54,244 nt of DNA from a virus, in IMG/VR virus record IMGVR_UViG_3300036760_000101, positions 1 to 54,244 of that record; one strand, 5' to 3'. Positions 9,218 through 18,780 of this stretch are shown here, one piece after another. The notes under the pieces are model-generated. The model did no database searches. It was given only the letters and a program-made list of their open reading frames with translations, and was not told the DNA's origin. Each line of letters opens with the position of its first letter. The stretch's first letter is position 1. The position numbers and the translations under genes are program-made.

Positions 9218-10357
9218 ATGGCAGACGTAGAAGCCCTAATAACAGGAATGGAAACTTATGCTGATGATGCAGTAGTGGAAGCTATGGCAGATATTGATAA
9301 TATAGTTTCTGCTGTTGGTGCGTTGGCAAATGAGTTAGATTTTGCTAATAATATTTCACAATGGAGCTACGCTACCCTTGGTAATTTAGCTCAAACTTTT
9401 ATAAACACATTAAATCAGGGTTATAAAAATGACCCAACCCTACCATCAGGAATTGGTATTTTTCCAGATGCGGGAAATATTAATTATCCCATTGCAGATA
9501 CGTCAATTATAAGACAAGACTTGGCTGCATGGGTTAATACATTAAAGTTAATACCAGAAAAAATAAGTAAAGCTATTATAACCTTTGATGCTGTTAATAC
9601 GAGAATTTTAACAGATTTGAATAATGAGACCTATGGAATTAATCCTGCGGATGAAATGGCATTATGGGAAAGAACAAGAGATAGGGAATCTATACTTGCA
9701 AATCTTTTACTTAATGAAATAAAGAATCAATTTGCAACTTACGGTATTCCTATTCCACAGGGAGCTTATGTTGCTGCAATAGAAGGTGGATTAAATAAAA
9801 CACAGGAAAATATGTCTACGGTTAATAGGGACATCTCTATTAAACGAGCAGATTTATATAGAATAACAAGAGAAACATCAATAAAACTTGCTATGGAATT
9901 AGGAAATGCACAACTTGGGATAACAGATACCCAAATCAAGGTATGGAGGGAAGTTGTTAATGCTGAATTGGATGAGATTAAAACTAATATGGATTCATAT
10001 AAAACAAAACTTTCTCAGTATGAATTTGAGCTTAGCAAGACAAAAGAAAAACAAGGTGCTGCCAATGCACTATACGCTGAGTATATTAAGGCATGGGGTA
10101 CAAGATTGGATACTTTAAGTAGGGCTTATGCTGTATATCAACAGGCTCAGGCTGACCAAATTAGGTCAACAGAACTTACCCAAAGGGGAGAAGTTGAAAG
10201 AGCCAGGGTTAAGGTAGAAGCCTTTAATGCACAGGTAAATATTAATACCGCTGCCCTATCTTCCAAGGCTCATGTTCTTGCTAATAAGGTTGCTGGTGCG
10301 TTATCTGCCCTTAATGCAGTAATCGGTGCATTGGAAGAAAAAACAGGTTCAATATAA
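9218..10357 (+). CDS. Putative internal virion / ejection protein (helical)
   Basis: The protein has 379 residues and is almost wholly helical and coiled-coil-like, with many Ala, Glu, Gln and Asn residues (ISIKRADLYRITRETSIKLA; NALYAEYIKAWGTRLDTLS). The tail is Ala-rich and weakly hydrophobic (KVAGALSALNAVIGALEE). Podoviruses carry long helical proteins in this place, just upstream of the giant internal protein, which leave the head with the DNA. This assignment rests on composition and neighbours. Confidence 0.6.
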   Translation: MADVEALITGMETYADDAVVEAMADIDNIVSAVGALANELDFANNISQWSYATLGNLAQTFINTLNQGYKNDPTLPSGIGIFPDAGNINYPIADTSIIRQDLAAWVNTLKLIPEKISKAIITFDAVNTRILTDLNNETYGINPADEMALWERTRDRESILANLLLNEIKNQFATYGIPIPQGAYVAAIEGGLNKTQENMSTVNRDISIKRADLYRITRETSIKLAMELGNAQLGITDTQIKVWREVVNAELDEIKTNMDSYKTKLSQYEFELSKTKEKQGAANALYAEYIKAWGTRLDTLSRAYAVYQQAQADQIRSTELTQRGEVERARVKVEAFNAQVNINTAALSSKAHVLANKVAGALSALNAVIGALEEKTGSI

Positions 10358-10371
10358 TATAGGAGGATAGT

Positions 10372-11316
10372 ATGGCTGATGAAGGAAATGATGTATTAAA
10401 AAGATTAATAGGAAAGGGGCTACCAAAAAAGATTACCCATCCTTCTGTTACTGGTGCTACATATCCATATACTGCTACTACAATAAAAGAAAAGAAACCT
10501 ACAGAGCAGGAACTTGCTGGTAAGTATGCTGGAATAAGGTATCCTACTGGTGCAACTAAGGATGAAATTAAGGCTGCTGTTGAACCACTCGCAAAGGAAC
10601 AGGTTATACCTAAAGCAGAAGAAGCACCCAAGGAAGAAAAGTTTCAAGCGTTACCTACAGCAGAACGTGTTAAGGCTGTTCAAACATTAGCTGCTGCTGG
10701 TCATGTATTCACAAATGAAGATTTAAAAAAGTTTTACGGTACTGGTTTACCTCCTGCAAGTATGTTAGATACACTTATGGAGAGAGCTAATACTATATCA
10801 AGCTATTTAACATCAGGAGTATATAAGGATAGGGCTGCTAAAGCTGCAAGACAAGAGTTGACTCAGCTACATGAAACAGCAAGAAGTTTAATAGGAGTTA
10901 CTGGTGAGGCTGAATATAAGAAAGCATTAACAGAAGAAAAGAAAGCCGAGACTGCTGCCATTCCAGAAAAGCTAAAAATAGAACATGAGAAGGCTGCTGC
11001 ATTAGGTACAAGATGGGAAGCACAGGAAGAAGAAAAAAGATTAACCGAAAGAAGTAAATATATAGAAAAGAGAAAATCTGAGGGAAGAACTGATGCGGAA
11101 GCAGAGGCAGATGCAGGAACATACTTTGACCCATCCTGGGAATCGGCAGGTGGTGGTGCAACTCCTGGAAAAGTAACGCATCAAAATGTAATAGATGAAG
11201 TTAGTAAGGGTTCTGGATGGAAAGAATCAACAAAACATCCTGGAATGATGGAAGGTACAATAAGAGGAAAGAAAGTCCTTTGGGATAAAACTAAAAACAC
11301 GTTTCATACGGAGTAA
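10372..11316 (+). CDS. Hydrophilic virion-associated protein with GKGLPKK motif
   Basis: The protein has 314 residues and follows an AGGAGG site. It carries GKGLPKK near residue 16, a motif shared with four small proteins at 16.35-17.58 kb. The remainder is Lys/Glu/Ala-rich and probably helical or disordered, with a folded C-terminal end (HPGMMEGTIRGKKVLWDK). It sits directly before the 1676-residue internal protein. It may be an internal head protein or its chaperone; no family is recognised. Confidence 0.58.
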   Translation: MADEGNDVLKRLIGKGLPKKITHPSVTGATYPYTATTIKEKKPTEQELAGKYAGIRYPTGATKDEIKAAVEPLAKEQVIPKAEEAPKEEKFQALPTAERVKAVQTLAAAGHVFTNEDLKKFYGTGLPPASMLDTLMERANTISSYLTSGVYKDRAAKAARQELTQLHETARSLIGVTGEAEYKKALTEEKKAETAAIPEKLKIEHEKAAALGTRWEAQEEEKRLTERSKYIEKRKSEGRTDAEAEADAGTYFDPSWESAGGGATPGKVTHQNVIDEVSKGSGWKESTKHPGMMEGTIRGKKVLWDKTKNTFHTE

Positions 11317-11321
11317 TATAT

Positions 11322-14300
11322 ATGGCACTTAGACAAATAAGTCCAGAAGAATTAATGGGAACGCAAAGTCAACTTAAGGAAATAAGTCCAGATGAGTTAA
11401 TGAAGGCTCCTACTGGAACAACTCCAATTCCCATTGAAGAAACTAAACCTACTGGACAATTAAGAGAAGTAACACCCGATGAATTAATGGGTGTAGTTCC
11501 ACCCAAAACAACTAAACCTATAATCCCTACCGTTCCTGCTCCTAAGATAGTAACGAAGTTTGCAGATATGGTAGGTGGTGCATTAACCAGAATTGGTGAA
11601 GCTACTGGCGTAGAACCCATAAGGGGTGCTGGTACAAGTATAACAATGGGTTCTAAGATGATGCAGGAGGAAGGTTTGGGTGGTAGGGCTGCTAAGATTC
11701 CAGGAATGGCAGAACTTACTCATTTTTTGAGTGGTGCATTTCCTATAGGAGAAGCAATTCCAGCAGAAACAGACACAAGAAGGGTAACAAGTGGTATTGC
11801 ATGGCTTTTGGGTGCTGGATTATCCACAGCAGCACTTGGTGGTGCATTGAAGGCTGTTGGTATATTACCTAAGGCTGCTACATTTATGAAGTTTGGATTA
11901 CCCCCAACAATAGCTGGAATAGCTGCAAGGGGAGCATCTGGTACAGCCATTGGTGGTTTATATGGTGGATTTGGTGCAATGTTTTTACCTAAAGACCAGA
12001 GTAAACTTTTACATATTGGTAAAATGGCAGCAACATTTGGTACATTTGGTACTGCTGAAGGAATATTAGAGGGTCTTGCTGCTGAAATTCCAGCAGTAGG
12101 TAAAATATTAGGAAAGATAAATAGGGGAGAAATATTAAGTCCACAAGAAAGGACTATATCTAAAATAGTAGATGTTGCAAGGCAGAGTTCATTAGGTGCT
12201 GGTGCTGGTGTTTTGGAACCTACTAAGGATTGGGGAGAAAGGATAAGGAACGCAACGTTAGGTCTTATTACATTCGGTGCTACAGGATTAATACCCTTTG
12301 GTGCTGCTAAGGCGTTCAAGGAACTACCACCAGAAAGACAGGCAGATATAAAAGAATCAATGAAGAAGACTGACATACCACCAGAAAAAAGACTTGCTGA
12401 CTTATTGACTGTTGTTAATAAAGTAAGGGAACAGGGTGGAGATAATTCATATATGGCAGACCTTCTATTTAATTATGGAAAGTCTCAAATAAATGATGGT
12501 CAGGAAGTGGACTTAAGTTACTTTTCAGAAATGATAGCACATGCTATCCACGATGGTGAACAGAATGCAAGACAAGCATGGTTTGATATGGAGATGCAAA
12601 AGAAACCAGCATTTACTCAACCATCTGCTGATGCTCAAACTGCATGGCATGGTGAAGTTAAAAATATAACACCACCAGAGCAATTAAGTTTATTCAAAGA
12701 AAAACATGGAGACGCATGGTTTGACCAAGTTCCTGCAAGTATTTTAACTCCAGAAACTCACGGAAATAGATGGTATGAGGCTGCACCATTACCTACTGTT
12801 ATAAGAGAAGGTGGTGTTCCTGCTACCATTACAAAACAAGAATCTGAATTAATGGCTACTGGAATAGACCCATTAAGGGCAGAAGATGACCTTAAACATC
12901 AAGCATTAAGGTCTTTAAATGAAAAGTTTGAAAGAAAATTAGAAGAAATAAATAAGTCAGATATTGATATAAACGAAAAAAGAAAGAGAGCAAGGGAATT
13001 ATTTGAGTGGCATAATACAGAAAGAAGGAATATGAATCTATTTGATATAGATATACCTATATCAGAAAAGAAGATTCCAGTTGAGGCAGAACCTACTATA
13101 CTTAATAATATAGGAGATATTCCAAGTGAAAACATTGATACGTTATTAGGTAAGGGTGATAGTAAATTAACAGAGCAAGTTAAGAAATCCTTAGTAGATG
13201 GAACAGCAACACCAGAATCTATTATGGCAACTATCAACGAAAAGGTTGCTGCTGCATTAGATGTTCCAGAAAATGTTAGGGCTGATGCTACTATTAATGT
13301 TAGAAATGCCCTTGATGAAATAAAGAGAACTATTGAAGAATTTAAATCTGGTAAGTTGATTGAACCTAATAAGGTTTATCAGGATAAAATAAATAGAGTA
13401 AGAAATCTATATGATGAAGTAATAAGGGGAATTACTACCAAAAGAAAAGCCCAATCTGAAATTCTACAAATGACAAGAGATGAAAGGGGAAAGCCAGGTT
13501 CCGAAGATTTCTTAGCTGAGGCTGGAAGAATTAAGAACCAAATAAGACAATTTAAACAAGTTAAGAAAGCTACCCTTGGTTTTATGGGAACCCAAACTGC
13601 TTATGAAGTTATGGTAGATGAGGCTAAAGGTTTATATGATAAAGCCAAGGAAGTAACTCCTGAAATTAAAGGTAAACTTGTTGATATAGGAAAACATATA
13701 TATCAAGTTGGTCAAAAACTAAGTGAATTTGTAAAAAGTATGAAGGTAGCACTTGGAGATTTTTATGGCAAGGTTAAGGATTTCATGGTTTCTATATTTT
13801 CACAGGTTAAGGAAGCATACAAGAAGATGCCTATAATTTCAAGTGAGGCTGGTATAAGTCCATTTGGAAAATTACAGGATACTATAGATAAGATAACTGG
13901 AGAAAAGCATAAGGAAGTTAACATAGAAGACGTAACTGATGCACTTAATAAGATGGATAAACCAACCGATACAGTTAAGAAATCCATGAACTTGGGTATG
14001 GACATAGCCAAAAAGGCTTCCGCATCTAAGGATGCTATGTCTGGTCTATTTTCTGACTTGAAAGGTATAACATCTGGACTGTTTAATAAATTAAAAAATA
14101 CTCCTGCATTTACAGATTATAAAAAGATAGTCGGGGAAAACTTACAATCGAGATGGTTGGCATCATTTAAAACAAAAGCATTTGCCAAAACAGGATTAGA
14201 AGTATTCCCTGACGCAAGAGTAAGGGCAGGACTACAAAAGTTTGTAGAAGCTAACGGAGATGAAACAACCTTAAGAGATGCTATTAAGTTTGCTCCTCAA

Positions 14301-16352
14301 GATGTAAAAGCTAAATATGAAGCTGCACTTAATCTTACACCAGAACAGAGAATGTTTGCAAACCAAATAAGGGATTATTTTAATAGTAAGGAAAACTTCC
14401 TACAGAGAATGGGATGGTTAAGGGAAGGTCAGGAGCATTACATAAGGAGATTAATAGAAAAAGGTCACAAGGGTGCAGAGAAACTATTAGCTCAATATAG
14501 GTCTGGAATATTCAAAACAAGTGCTGGATTCTTGAGACAGAGAATGTTTGAGACATCCTTAGAAGGTGAAATGTCTGGAGTAAGATATAAAGATGATGCA
14601 ATAATGTCTATGACTGAATATGATAGGTCATTGAATGAAATGATAGCTAATAGAATGACATTAAAATCCATGATAGAAACTGGTAAGGGAACTGATGGTA
14701 GACCATTGGCTGCTGTGTCTGGGATAGGAGTTGAAGTTCCAAAGGGTGCAGAAGAACCAGATGCTATATTAATAAAACCGAAAGCAAGAACATCTGATAC
14801 GTTTGATTATGTGTCTTATGACCATCCAGCTATGAGAAAATGGTATTGGCTTACATCTGACACGGATGGTAAACCTATAGTGATGCAGGGAGATATAGTT
14901 CTACATCCTGAAATAGCAAAACATTTTAAGAATATGACAGGATATTCTGCGTTAAGGCAATTTGCCATTGGTAGGGGTGCATTGAACTTAGTTAGGGAGT
15001 TTAAGGGTGTTTTACTTGCTGCATCTCCATTCCATCAGGTACATGTTGGTAGTCATGCTATATATCATAAAGTCAATCCATTTAAACTTCCTGAGATTGA
15101 CCCTAATAATATGTTGCTACGAGAAGGTGTATCTCATGGTTTAAATATTCATGCTGACGATTCCCTTGAGATGTTTGAGGAAGGACTTGCAAGTACAGGA
15201 ATATTGACGAAAATACCTGGAATCGGTGATTTAATGCGTAAATATAATAATTATGTTTTTGCTGACTTCATTCCGAGACTAAAGGCTAAAATGTTCCAGG
15301 ATGCTTTTGGCAGAAATCTTGAACTATATAAGAATAAACTATCAAGAGACCAGATACTTGAAAAGACAGCAAACCAATCTAATGCTGCTTTTGGTGAATT
15401 AAACTATAAATGGATGGGTAGAAATCCTACCGTTCAGGATGCAATGAGACTTATGTTACTTGCTCCTGACTTTTTAGAGGCAAGGGGTAGATTTTTGGGT
15501 CAGGCTATAAGACCAGGTGGTTCCGAACAATCTGCTGCTCTTTTAAGGGCAAGTTTGGGAATGATACTCATTACTAAAACACTTACTGCATTACTTGATA
15601 AGGATAATAATCCACATTGGGATAGACCCATGAGTTTAGTTGTAGGTGAAAAGGAATTTATGATGAGGTCTGTTCCTGGTGACTTAATACACTTACTATC
15701 TAATCCAAGAAGTTTTATTTATCATAGGCTTAATCCCACACTCACAAGAACATTACTTGAAGGACTTAGTGGAAGAAATGAATTAGGTCAACAGAGATAT
15801 GTTACAGAACAAGTAAGGGATTTCTTTGCTACACATATTCCTATTCCATTACAATTTGTAAGGGGAGAAACACAGAAGAATGTATTGGATTCTGCATTGA
15901 CATCTATGGGAATAAGTGAGTATCAATATAAGACACCTTTTGAACGTGAGATGTCTACTTATATATCAGAACATGCACCCAAGGATGCTAAGACTTTAGA
16001 TGAGATACATACACAGAGGGACAAGAGAAATATATTTGTAGCACTTCAAAACAAGAAGCCAGAAGCCATGCAGATGTTAAATGAAGCTGTTGAGGCTGGA
16101 GAAATATCTCAATATGATAAAGTTAAGATGCTAAAGGATGCACATAAGGCTCCTATGGTATTGGGATTCTCTAAGGTTCCATTTGAGGATGCTATTGATA
16201 TGTTTAAAAAAGCTGACGATGAGGAGAGGAAAATTATCATTAGATATATTCCCAAGAAGTTTACTAATGCCCTTAAACATGCTTCCGAAAATAAGAGGAA
16301 GGAATTAAGGGTTAGGTTCGATGAATTTATGAAAGAGTATGGAGGTAAGTAA
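11322..16352 (+). CDS. Giant internal virion protein (LPD38-like C-terminal region)
   Basis: The protein has 1676 residues, the longest in the genome. The N-terminus repeats a short motif three times (ISPEELMGT, ISPDELMKA, VTPDELMGV within about 60 residues). Residues about 150-330 are Gly/Ala-rich and hydrophobic and could cross a membrane. The middle is a long charged helical region. The last 600 residues (ASPFHQVHVGSHAIYHKVNP, then FADFIPRLKAKMFQDAFGRN) resemble the large polyvalent domain LPD38 of phage internal proteins. I infer a role in DNA ejection. I see no lysozyme or protease motif. Confidence 0.7.
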   Translation: MALRQISPEELMGTQSQLKEISPDELMKAPTGTTPIPIEETKPTGQLREVTPDELMGVVPPKTTKPIIPTVPAPKIVTKFADMVGGALTRIGEATGVEPIRGAGTSITMGSKMMQEEGLGGRAAKIPGMAELTHFLSGAFPIGEAIPAETDTRRVTSGIAWLLGAGLSTAALGGALKAVGILPKAATFMKFGLPPTIAGIAARGASGTAIGGLYGGFGAMFLPKDQSKLLHIGKMAATFGTFGTAEGILEGLAAEIPAVGKILGKINRGEILSPQERTISKIVDVARQSSLGAGAGVLEPTKDWGERIRNATLGLITFGATGLIPFGAAKAFKELPPERQADIKESMKKTDIPPEKRLADLLTVVNKVREQGGDNSYMADLLFNYGKSQINDGQEVDLSYFSEMIAHAIHDGEQNARQAWFDMEMQKKPAFTQPSADAQTAWHGEVKNITPPEQLSLFKEKHGDAWFDQVPASILTPETHGNRWYEAAPLPTVIREGGVPATITKQESELMATGIDPLRAEDDLKHQALRSLNEKFERKLEEINKSDIDINEKRKRARELFEWHNTERRNMNLFDIDIPISEKKIPVEAEPTILNNIGDIPSENIDTLLGKGDSKLTEQVKKSLVDGTATPESIMATINEKVAAALDVPENVRADATINVRNALDEIKRTIEEFKSGKLIEPNKVYQDKINRVRNLYDEVIRGITTKRKAQSEILQMTRDERGKPGSEDFLAEAGRIKNQIRQFKQVKKATLGFMGTQTAYEVMVDEAKGLYDKAKEVTPEIKGKLVDIGKHIYQVGQKLSEFVKSMKVALGDFYGKVKDFMVSIFSQVKEAYKKMPIISSEAGISPFGKLQDTIDKITGEKHKEVNIEDVTDALNKMDKPTDTVKKSMNLGMDIAKKASASKDAMSGLFSDLKGITSGLFNKLKNTPAFTDYKKIVGENLQSRWLASFKTKAFAKTGLEVFPDARVRAGLQKFVEANGDETTLRDAIKFAPQDVKAKYEAALNLTPEQRMFANQIRDYFNSKENFLQRMGWLREGQEHYIRRLIEKGHKGAEKLLAQYRSGIFKTSAGFLRQRMFETSLEGEMSGVRYKDDAIMSMTEYDRSLNEMIANRMTLKSMIETGKGTDGRPLAAVSGIGVEVPKGAEEPDAILIKPKARTSDTFDYVSYDHPAMRKWYWLTSDTDGKPIVMQGDIVLHPEIAKHFKNMTGYSALRQFAIGRGALNLVREFKGVLLAASPFHQVHVGSHAIYHKVNPFKLPEIDPNNMLLREGVSHGLNIHADDSLEMFEEGLASTGILTKIPGIGDLMRKYNNYVFADFIPRLKAKMFQDAFGRNLELYKNKLSRDQILEKTANQSNAAFGELNYKWMGRNPTVQDAMRLMLLAPDFLEARGRFLGQAIRPGGSEQSAALLRASLGMILITKTLTALLDKDNNPHWDRPMSLVVGEKEFMMRSVPGDLIHLLSNPRSFIYHRLNPTLTRTLLEGLSGRNELGQQRYVTEQVRDFFATHIPIPLQFVRGETQKNVLDSALTSMGISEYQYKTPFEREMSTYISEHAPKDAKTLDEIHTQRDKRNIFVALQNKKPEAMQMLNEAVEAGEISQYDKVKMLKDAHKAPMVLGFSKVPFEDAIDMFKKADDEERKIIIRYIPKKFTNALKHASENKRKELRVRFDEFMKEYGGK

Positions 16353-16353
16353 A

Positions 16354-16539
16354 ATGGCAGATGATTGGAGAAAACCCATAGGGGAACGTGTAAAAAACTT
16401 TACTGATATTTTAGAAAAAGAAAAGAAAGGTAAGGGGTTGCCTGATAAGGAAGTTGTAAAAGCGTTAAGGAAACGTGGCTTAGGGTTTAAATCAACAAGA
16501 AAACAGAAAGAACTTCCGTCAGAGAAAATAGGTAAATAA
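16354..16539 (+). CDS. Small basic protein with GKGLP motif
   Basis: The protein has 61 residues. I chose the ATG at 16354 because GGAGG lies just upstream; the in-frame ATG at 16339 overlaps the end of the giant gene and would place that site inside the gene. It contains KGKGLPDKEV and a second weaker copy, QKELPSEK. It is strongly basic and probably virion-associated. No family is recognised. Confidence 0.6.
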   Translation: MADDWRKPIGERVKNFTDILEKEKKGKGLPDKEVVKALRKRGLGFKSTRKQKELPSEKIGK

Positions 16540-16541
16540 AT

Positions 16542-16781
16542 ATGGCAGGTTATGTGCCAAGGGAGGTTAAGGATATGGCGAAGGGATTACCGAAAAAGAT
16601 ACCCGAAAAGGTTCTTGAATGGAGAGCCAAACAAAAAGAAGGTAGTATCATGAAAACCGAGACCTTCAAGAAAATAGAAAAGGGTGCAGCTAAGGATGTG
16701 GGCAAAGAGAGGGCGAAAAAAATCGCTGGTGCAAGTTACTGGAAATCTGTGTTTGCTAAATACAAAGAACGTAAAAAATAA
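16542..16781 (+). CDS. Small basic protein with AKGLPKK motif
   Basis: The protein has 79 residues and starts two bases after the previous stop. AKGLPKKIPEK lies at residues about 13-23. The rest is basic and helical (WRAKQKEGSIMKTETFKKIE; KYKERKK end). It belongs to the GLP-motif cluster. No family is recognised. Confidence 0.6.
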   Translation: MAGYVPREVKDMAKGLPKKIPEKVLEWRAKQKEGSIMKTETFKKIEKGAAKDVGKERAKKIAGASYWKSVFAKYKERKK

Positions 16782-16798
16782 ATCAAAGGAGAATCAAT

Positions 16799-17206
16799 AT
16801 GTTTCACATTGATTTTCGGTGCGAACCTTATTCCGCAAATATTGTCTTCTATACTGATTGTTCTCCTATGGACTTTAAAAAACATGTGGAGAAAAGTTAT
16901 GAAGGAGTTACCATAGATAGTGAAAAGGGAGATGCTGGTTGTATAAATAGCTTTGCTCCAGTATCAGAAAATGAATCTATAAGATATTTTATATGGGTTA
17001 GGCTTTGTGAAGATATAGCAGTTTTGGTACATGAATGTATTCATTTAGCATATCGTGTTTTGGAAGATAGGGGCATTAAAATTTCACAAGAAAATGATGA
17101 GGTCTTGGCATATTATCATGGATATTTATTCAAGACCCTTTGGAATGAAATGACGATACATACAGATAAGAAAGCAAAAAGAAAAGCTAAAAAGGGAGGC
17201 AAGTAA
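16799..17206 (+). CDS. HExxH putative zinc metallopeptidase
   Basis: The protein has 135 residues. The helix VLVHECIHLAYRVL carries the zincin signature HExxH. A downstream Glu in ENDEVLAYYHGYL could be the third zinc ligand, as in related small phage and immunity-gene metallopeptidase-like proteins. A Lys/Arg-rich tail (KKAKRKAKKGGK) ends the protein. GGAG precedes the start. It sits among GLP-motif virion-associated genes, which suggests processing of internal proteins or action on entry, but the substrate is unknown. Confidence 0.62.
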   Translation: MFHIDFRCEPYSANIVFYTDCSPMDFKKHVEKSYEGVTIDSEKGDAGCINSFAPVSENESIRYFIWVRLCEDIAVLVHECIHLAYRVLEDRGIKISQENDEVLAYYHGYLFKTLWNEMTIHTDKKAKRKAKKGGK

Positions 17207-17207
17207 A

Positions 17208-17429
17208 ATGGGAGCATTGGGAATACTTAAGGAAGTGTTAGGTTTAGAAAATATAAATGTTGAGAAGTTTGGTGGAACTACAGACCCAAGACTTACAAAA
17301 CCAAGAGAACCAGGCAAGGGATTGCCAGCAAGGAAAACCCTAAAGGACTATGAAACATTTGAGGCTTACAGGGGTGGTGGTGGTGGTAAGACAAGGGATG
17401 AATGGACAGAATGGAAGAAAGTGAAGTAA
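17208..17429 (+). CDS. Small protein with GKGLPARK motif
   Basis: The protein has 73 residues and starts two bases after the metallopeptidase stop; AGGCAAG serves as its binding site. A helical start (ILKEVLGLENINVEKF) is followed by PREPGKGLPARKTLKDY, a Gly run and a charged Trp-rich end. It belongs to the GLP-motif cluster. Function unknown. Confidence 0.57.
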   Translation: MGALGILKEVLGLENINVEKFGGTTDPRLTKPREPGKGLPARKTLKDYETFEAYRGGGGGKTRDEWTEWKKVK

Positions 17430-17430
17430 C

Positions 17431-17583
17431 ATGCCATACAAAATAAAAGGAAAATCGGTAGTTAAAGCAGATACGGGCAAGATTGTTGGTCATTCCAAGA
17501 ATCCCAAGAAATACCTCCGTATGTTACAGGCAATAGAGCATGGTTTTGTTCCTACCAAAAAAGGACTACCAAAGAAAAAGTAG
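17431..17583 (+). CDS. Small basic phage protein ending in KKGLPKKK
   Basis: The protein has 50 residues (MPYKIKGKSVVKADTGKIVG at the start) and begins one base after the previous stop. The segment VVKADTGKIVGHSKNPKKYL matches a small phage protein type that I have seen near virion genes in other phages (from memory). The last residues are KKGLPKKK, placing the shared GLP motif at the very C-terminus. Confidence 0.62.
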   Translation: MPYKIKGKSVVKADTGKIVGHSKNPKKYLRMLQAIEHGFVPTKKGLPKKK

Positions 17584-17591
17584 GTGATTAA

Positions 17592-18773
17592 ATGAGTATA
17601 ACACATAGTTTTACAAGTACAAAAACTGATGGTGAAGATACCAGTTTAGTTAGACCAACTAACTGGAACGCTGTTCATACTATTTCTGGATATGAGACAG
17701 GACAGGTATTGTTCGGTAATATGTCACAGGATGCTGGTTTATTTTGGGATAATACATCTAATAGTAAAATATTATCTATTAAATCAGATGTAAATAATTA
17801 TTGTGGTATTTTACGGTTAGGGTGTCCATCGCTTGCGAGTACATATAACGATTTGGGGTTCGTGCAATTCTGCAATGGAACACAAATAAATGCACAAATT
17901 TATGCAAAGCCAATTGGTTCTAATTTAGATTCTGGATCATTAAGGTTTTATACTCGTGTAACTGGTGGTGCATTAAGTTTACGTCTTACAATATTCGATT
18001 CTGGTGAGGTAGGCATAGGTGCTCCAAGTCCAACCAATATTCTTAGTTTAGGAAATACTACTGCACAAAAATTCTGGATAGAAAATAGTATTACTGATGT
18101 AGTAGGTAGAGCATTAACTATTGCTGCTGGTGGAACTATTGCTGGAACAAACGTAGATAATGTTATTGGTGGTAATCTTATATTACAATCTGGTTTAGGT
18201 ACTGGTACTGGAGAAAGTACAATTTCATTCCAAACAGGTACTACCCTAACAACTGGAAAAACATTACAAACAATGTCTACTAAGATGACTATTTTGGGTA
18301 ATGGTAATGTTGGTATAGGGATTGAAAATCCAACACATATACTTCAAGTAAGGGGTTCGGGATATGCTCAAGTTTCAATAACAGATGAAGATAATAGGCA
18401 TATGGAAATAGGTATTAGTGGTGCAGCAGTACATTATGGTGCAGGTATATGGATGAGTAGTACACAACAAATTAACCTTTATAATGCTGGAATATCTCTT
18501 GGTAGTTTTGTTTCTAATGACCCACCAGCAGGGGGGCTTTCTTGTAGCGGAAGTGTAGGTATAGGCGACCCCTCACCTGGAGAATTATTGGATGTAGCTG
18601 GAAATATAGACTTAACTGGTGTGTTAAAAATAGACGATATTCAAGTTGTAAGTAATCGTGTTGTTGATTCCAGAATATCCAATACACCCAATTCTGGTGA
18701 TGCAACTACGGATGATTTAATAGATGCAATGCGTGATGCCATGTTGTCACACGGATTAATGGCTGCCTCGTAG
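17592..18773 (+). CDS. Tail fibre / receptor-binding-like protein
   Basis: The protein has 393 residues. The N-terminus (SITHSFTSTKTDGEDTSL, then VRPTNWNAVHTI) is a recurrent opening of phage fibre proteins. The shaft is Gly/Thr/Asn-rich beta sequence with repeated GNVGIGIENPTHIL- and GSVGIGDPSPGELL-type turns, a pattern of trimeric fibres. The end (DDLIDAMRDAMLSHGLMAAS) is helical. A weak site (AGGTGATTAA) precedes the start. It is probably a host-contact protein. Confidence 0.68.
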   Translation: MSITHSFTSTKTDGEDTSLVRPTNWNAVHTISGYETGQVLFGNMSQDAGLFWDNTSNSKILSIKSDVNNYCGILRLGCPSLASTYNDLGFVQFCNGTQINAQIYAKPIGSNLDSGSLRFYTRVTGGALSLRLTIFDSGEVGIGAPSPTNILSLGNTTAQKFWIENSITDVVGRALTIAAGGTIAGTNVDNVIGGNLILQSGLGTGTGESTISFQTGTTLTTGKTLQTMSTKMTILGNGNVGIGIENPTHILQVRGSGYAQVSITDEDNRHMEIGISGAAVHYGAGIWMSSTQQINLYNAGISLGSFVSNDPPAGGLSCSGSVGIGDPSPGELLDVAGNIDLTGVLKIDDIQVVSNRVVDSRISNTPNSGDATTDDLIDAMRDAMLSHGLMAAS

Positions 18774-18780
18774 GAGATGT

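Noticed and set aside
11720-12376. A 218-residue minus-strand frame within the giant gene
   Set aside because: It is an antisense shadow of Gly/Ala-rich coding sequence, without start signals.
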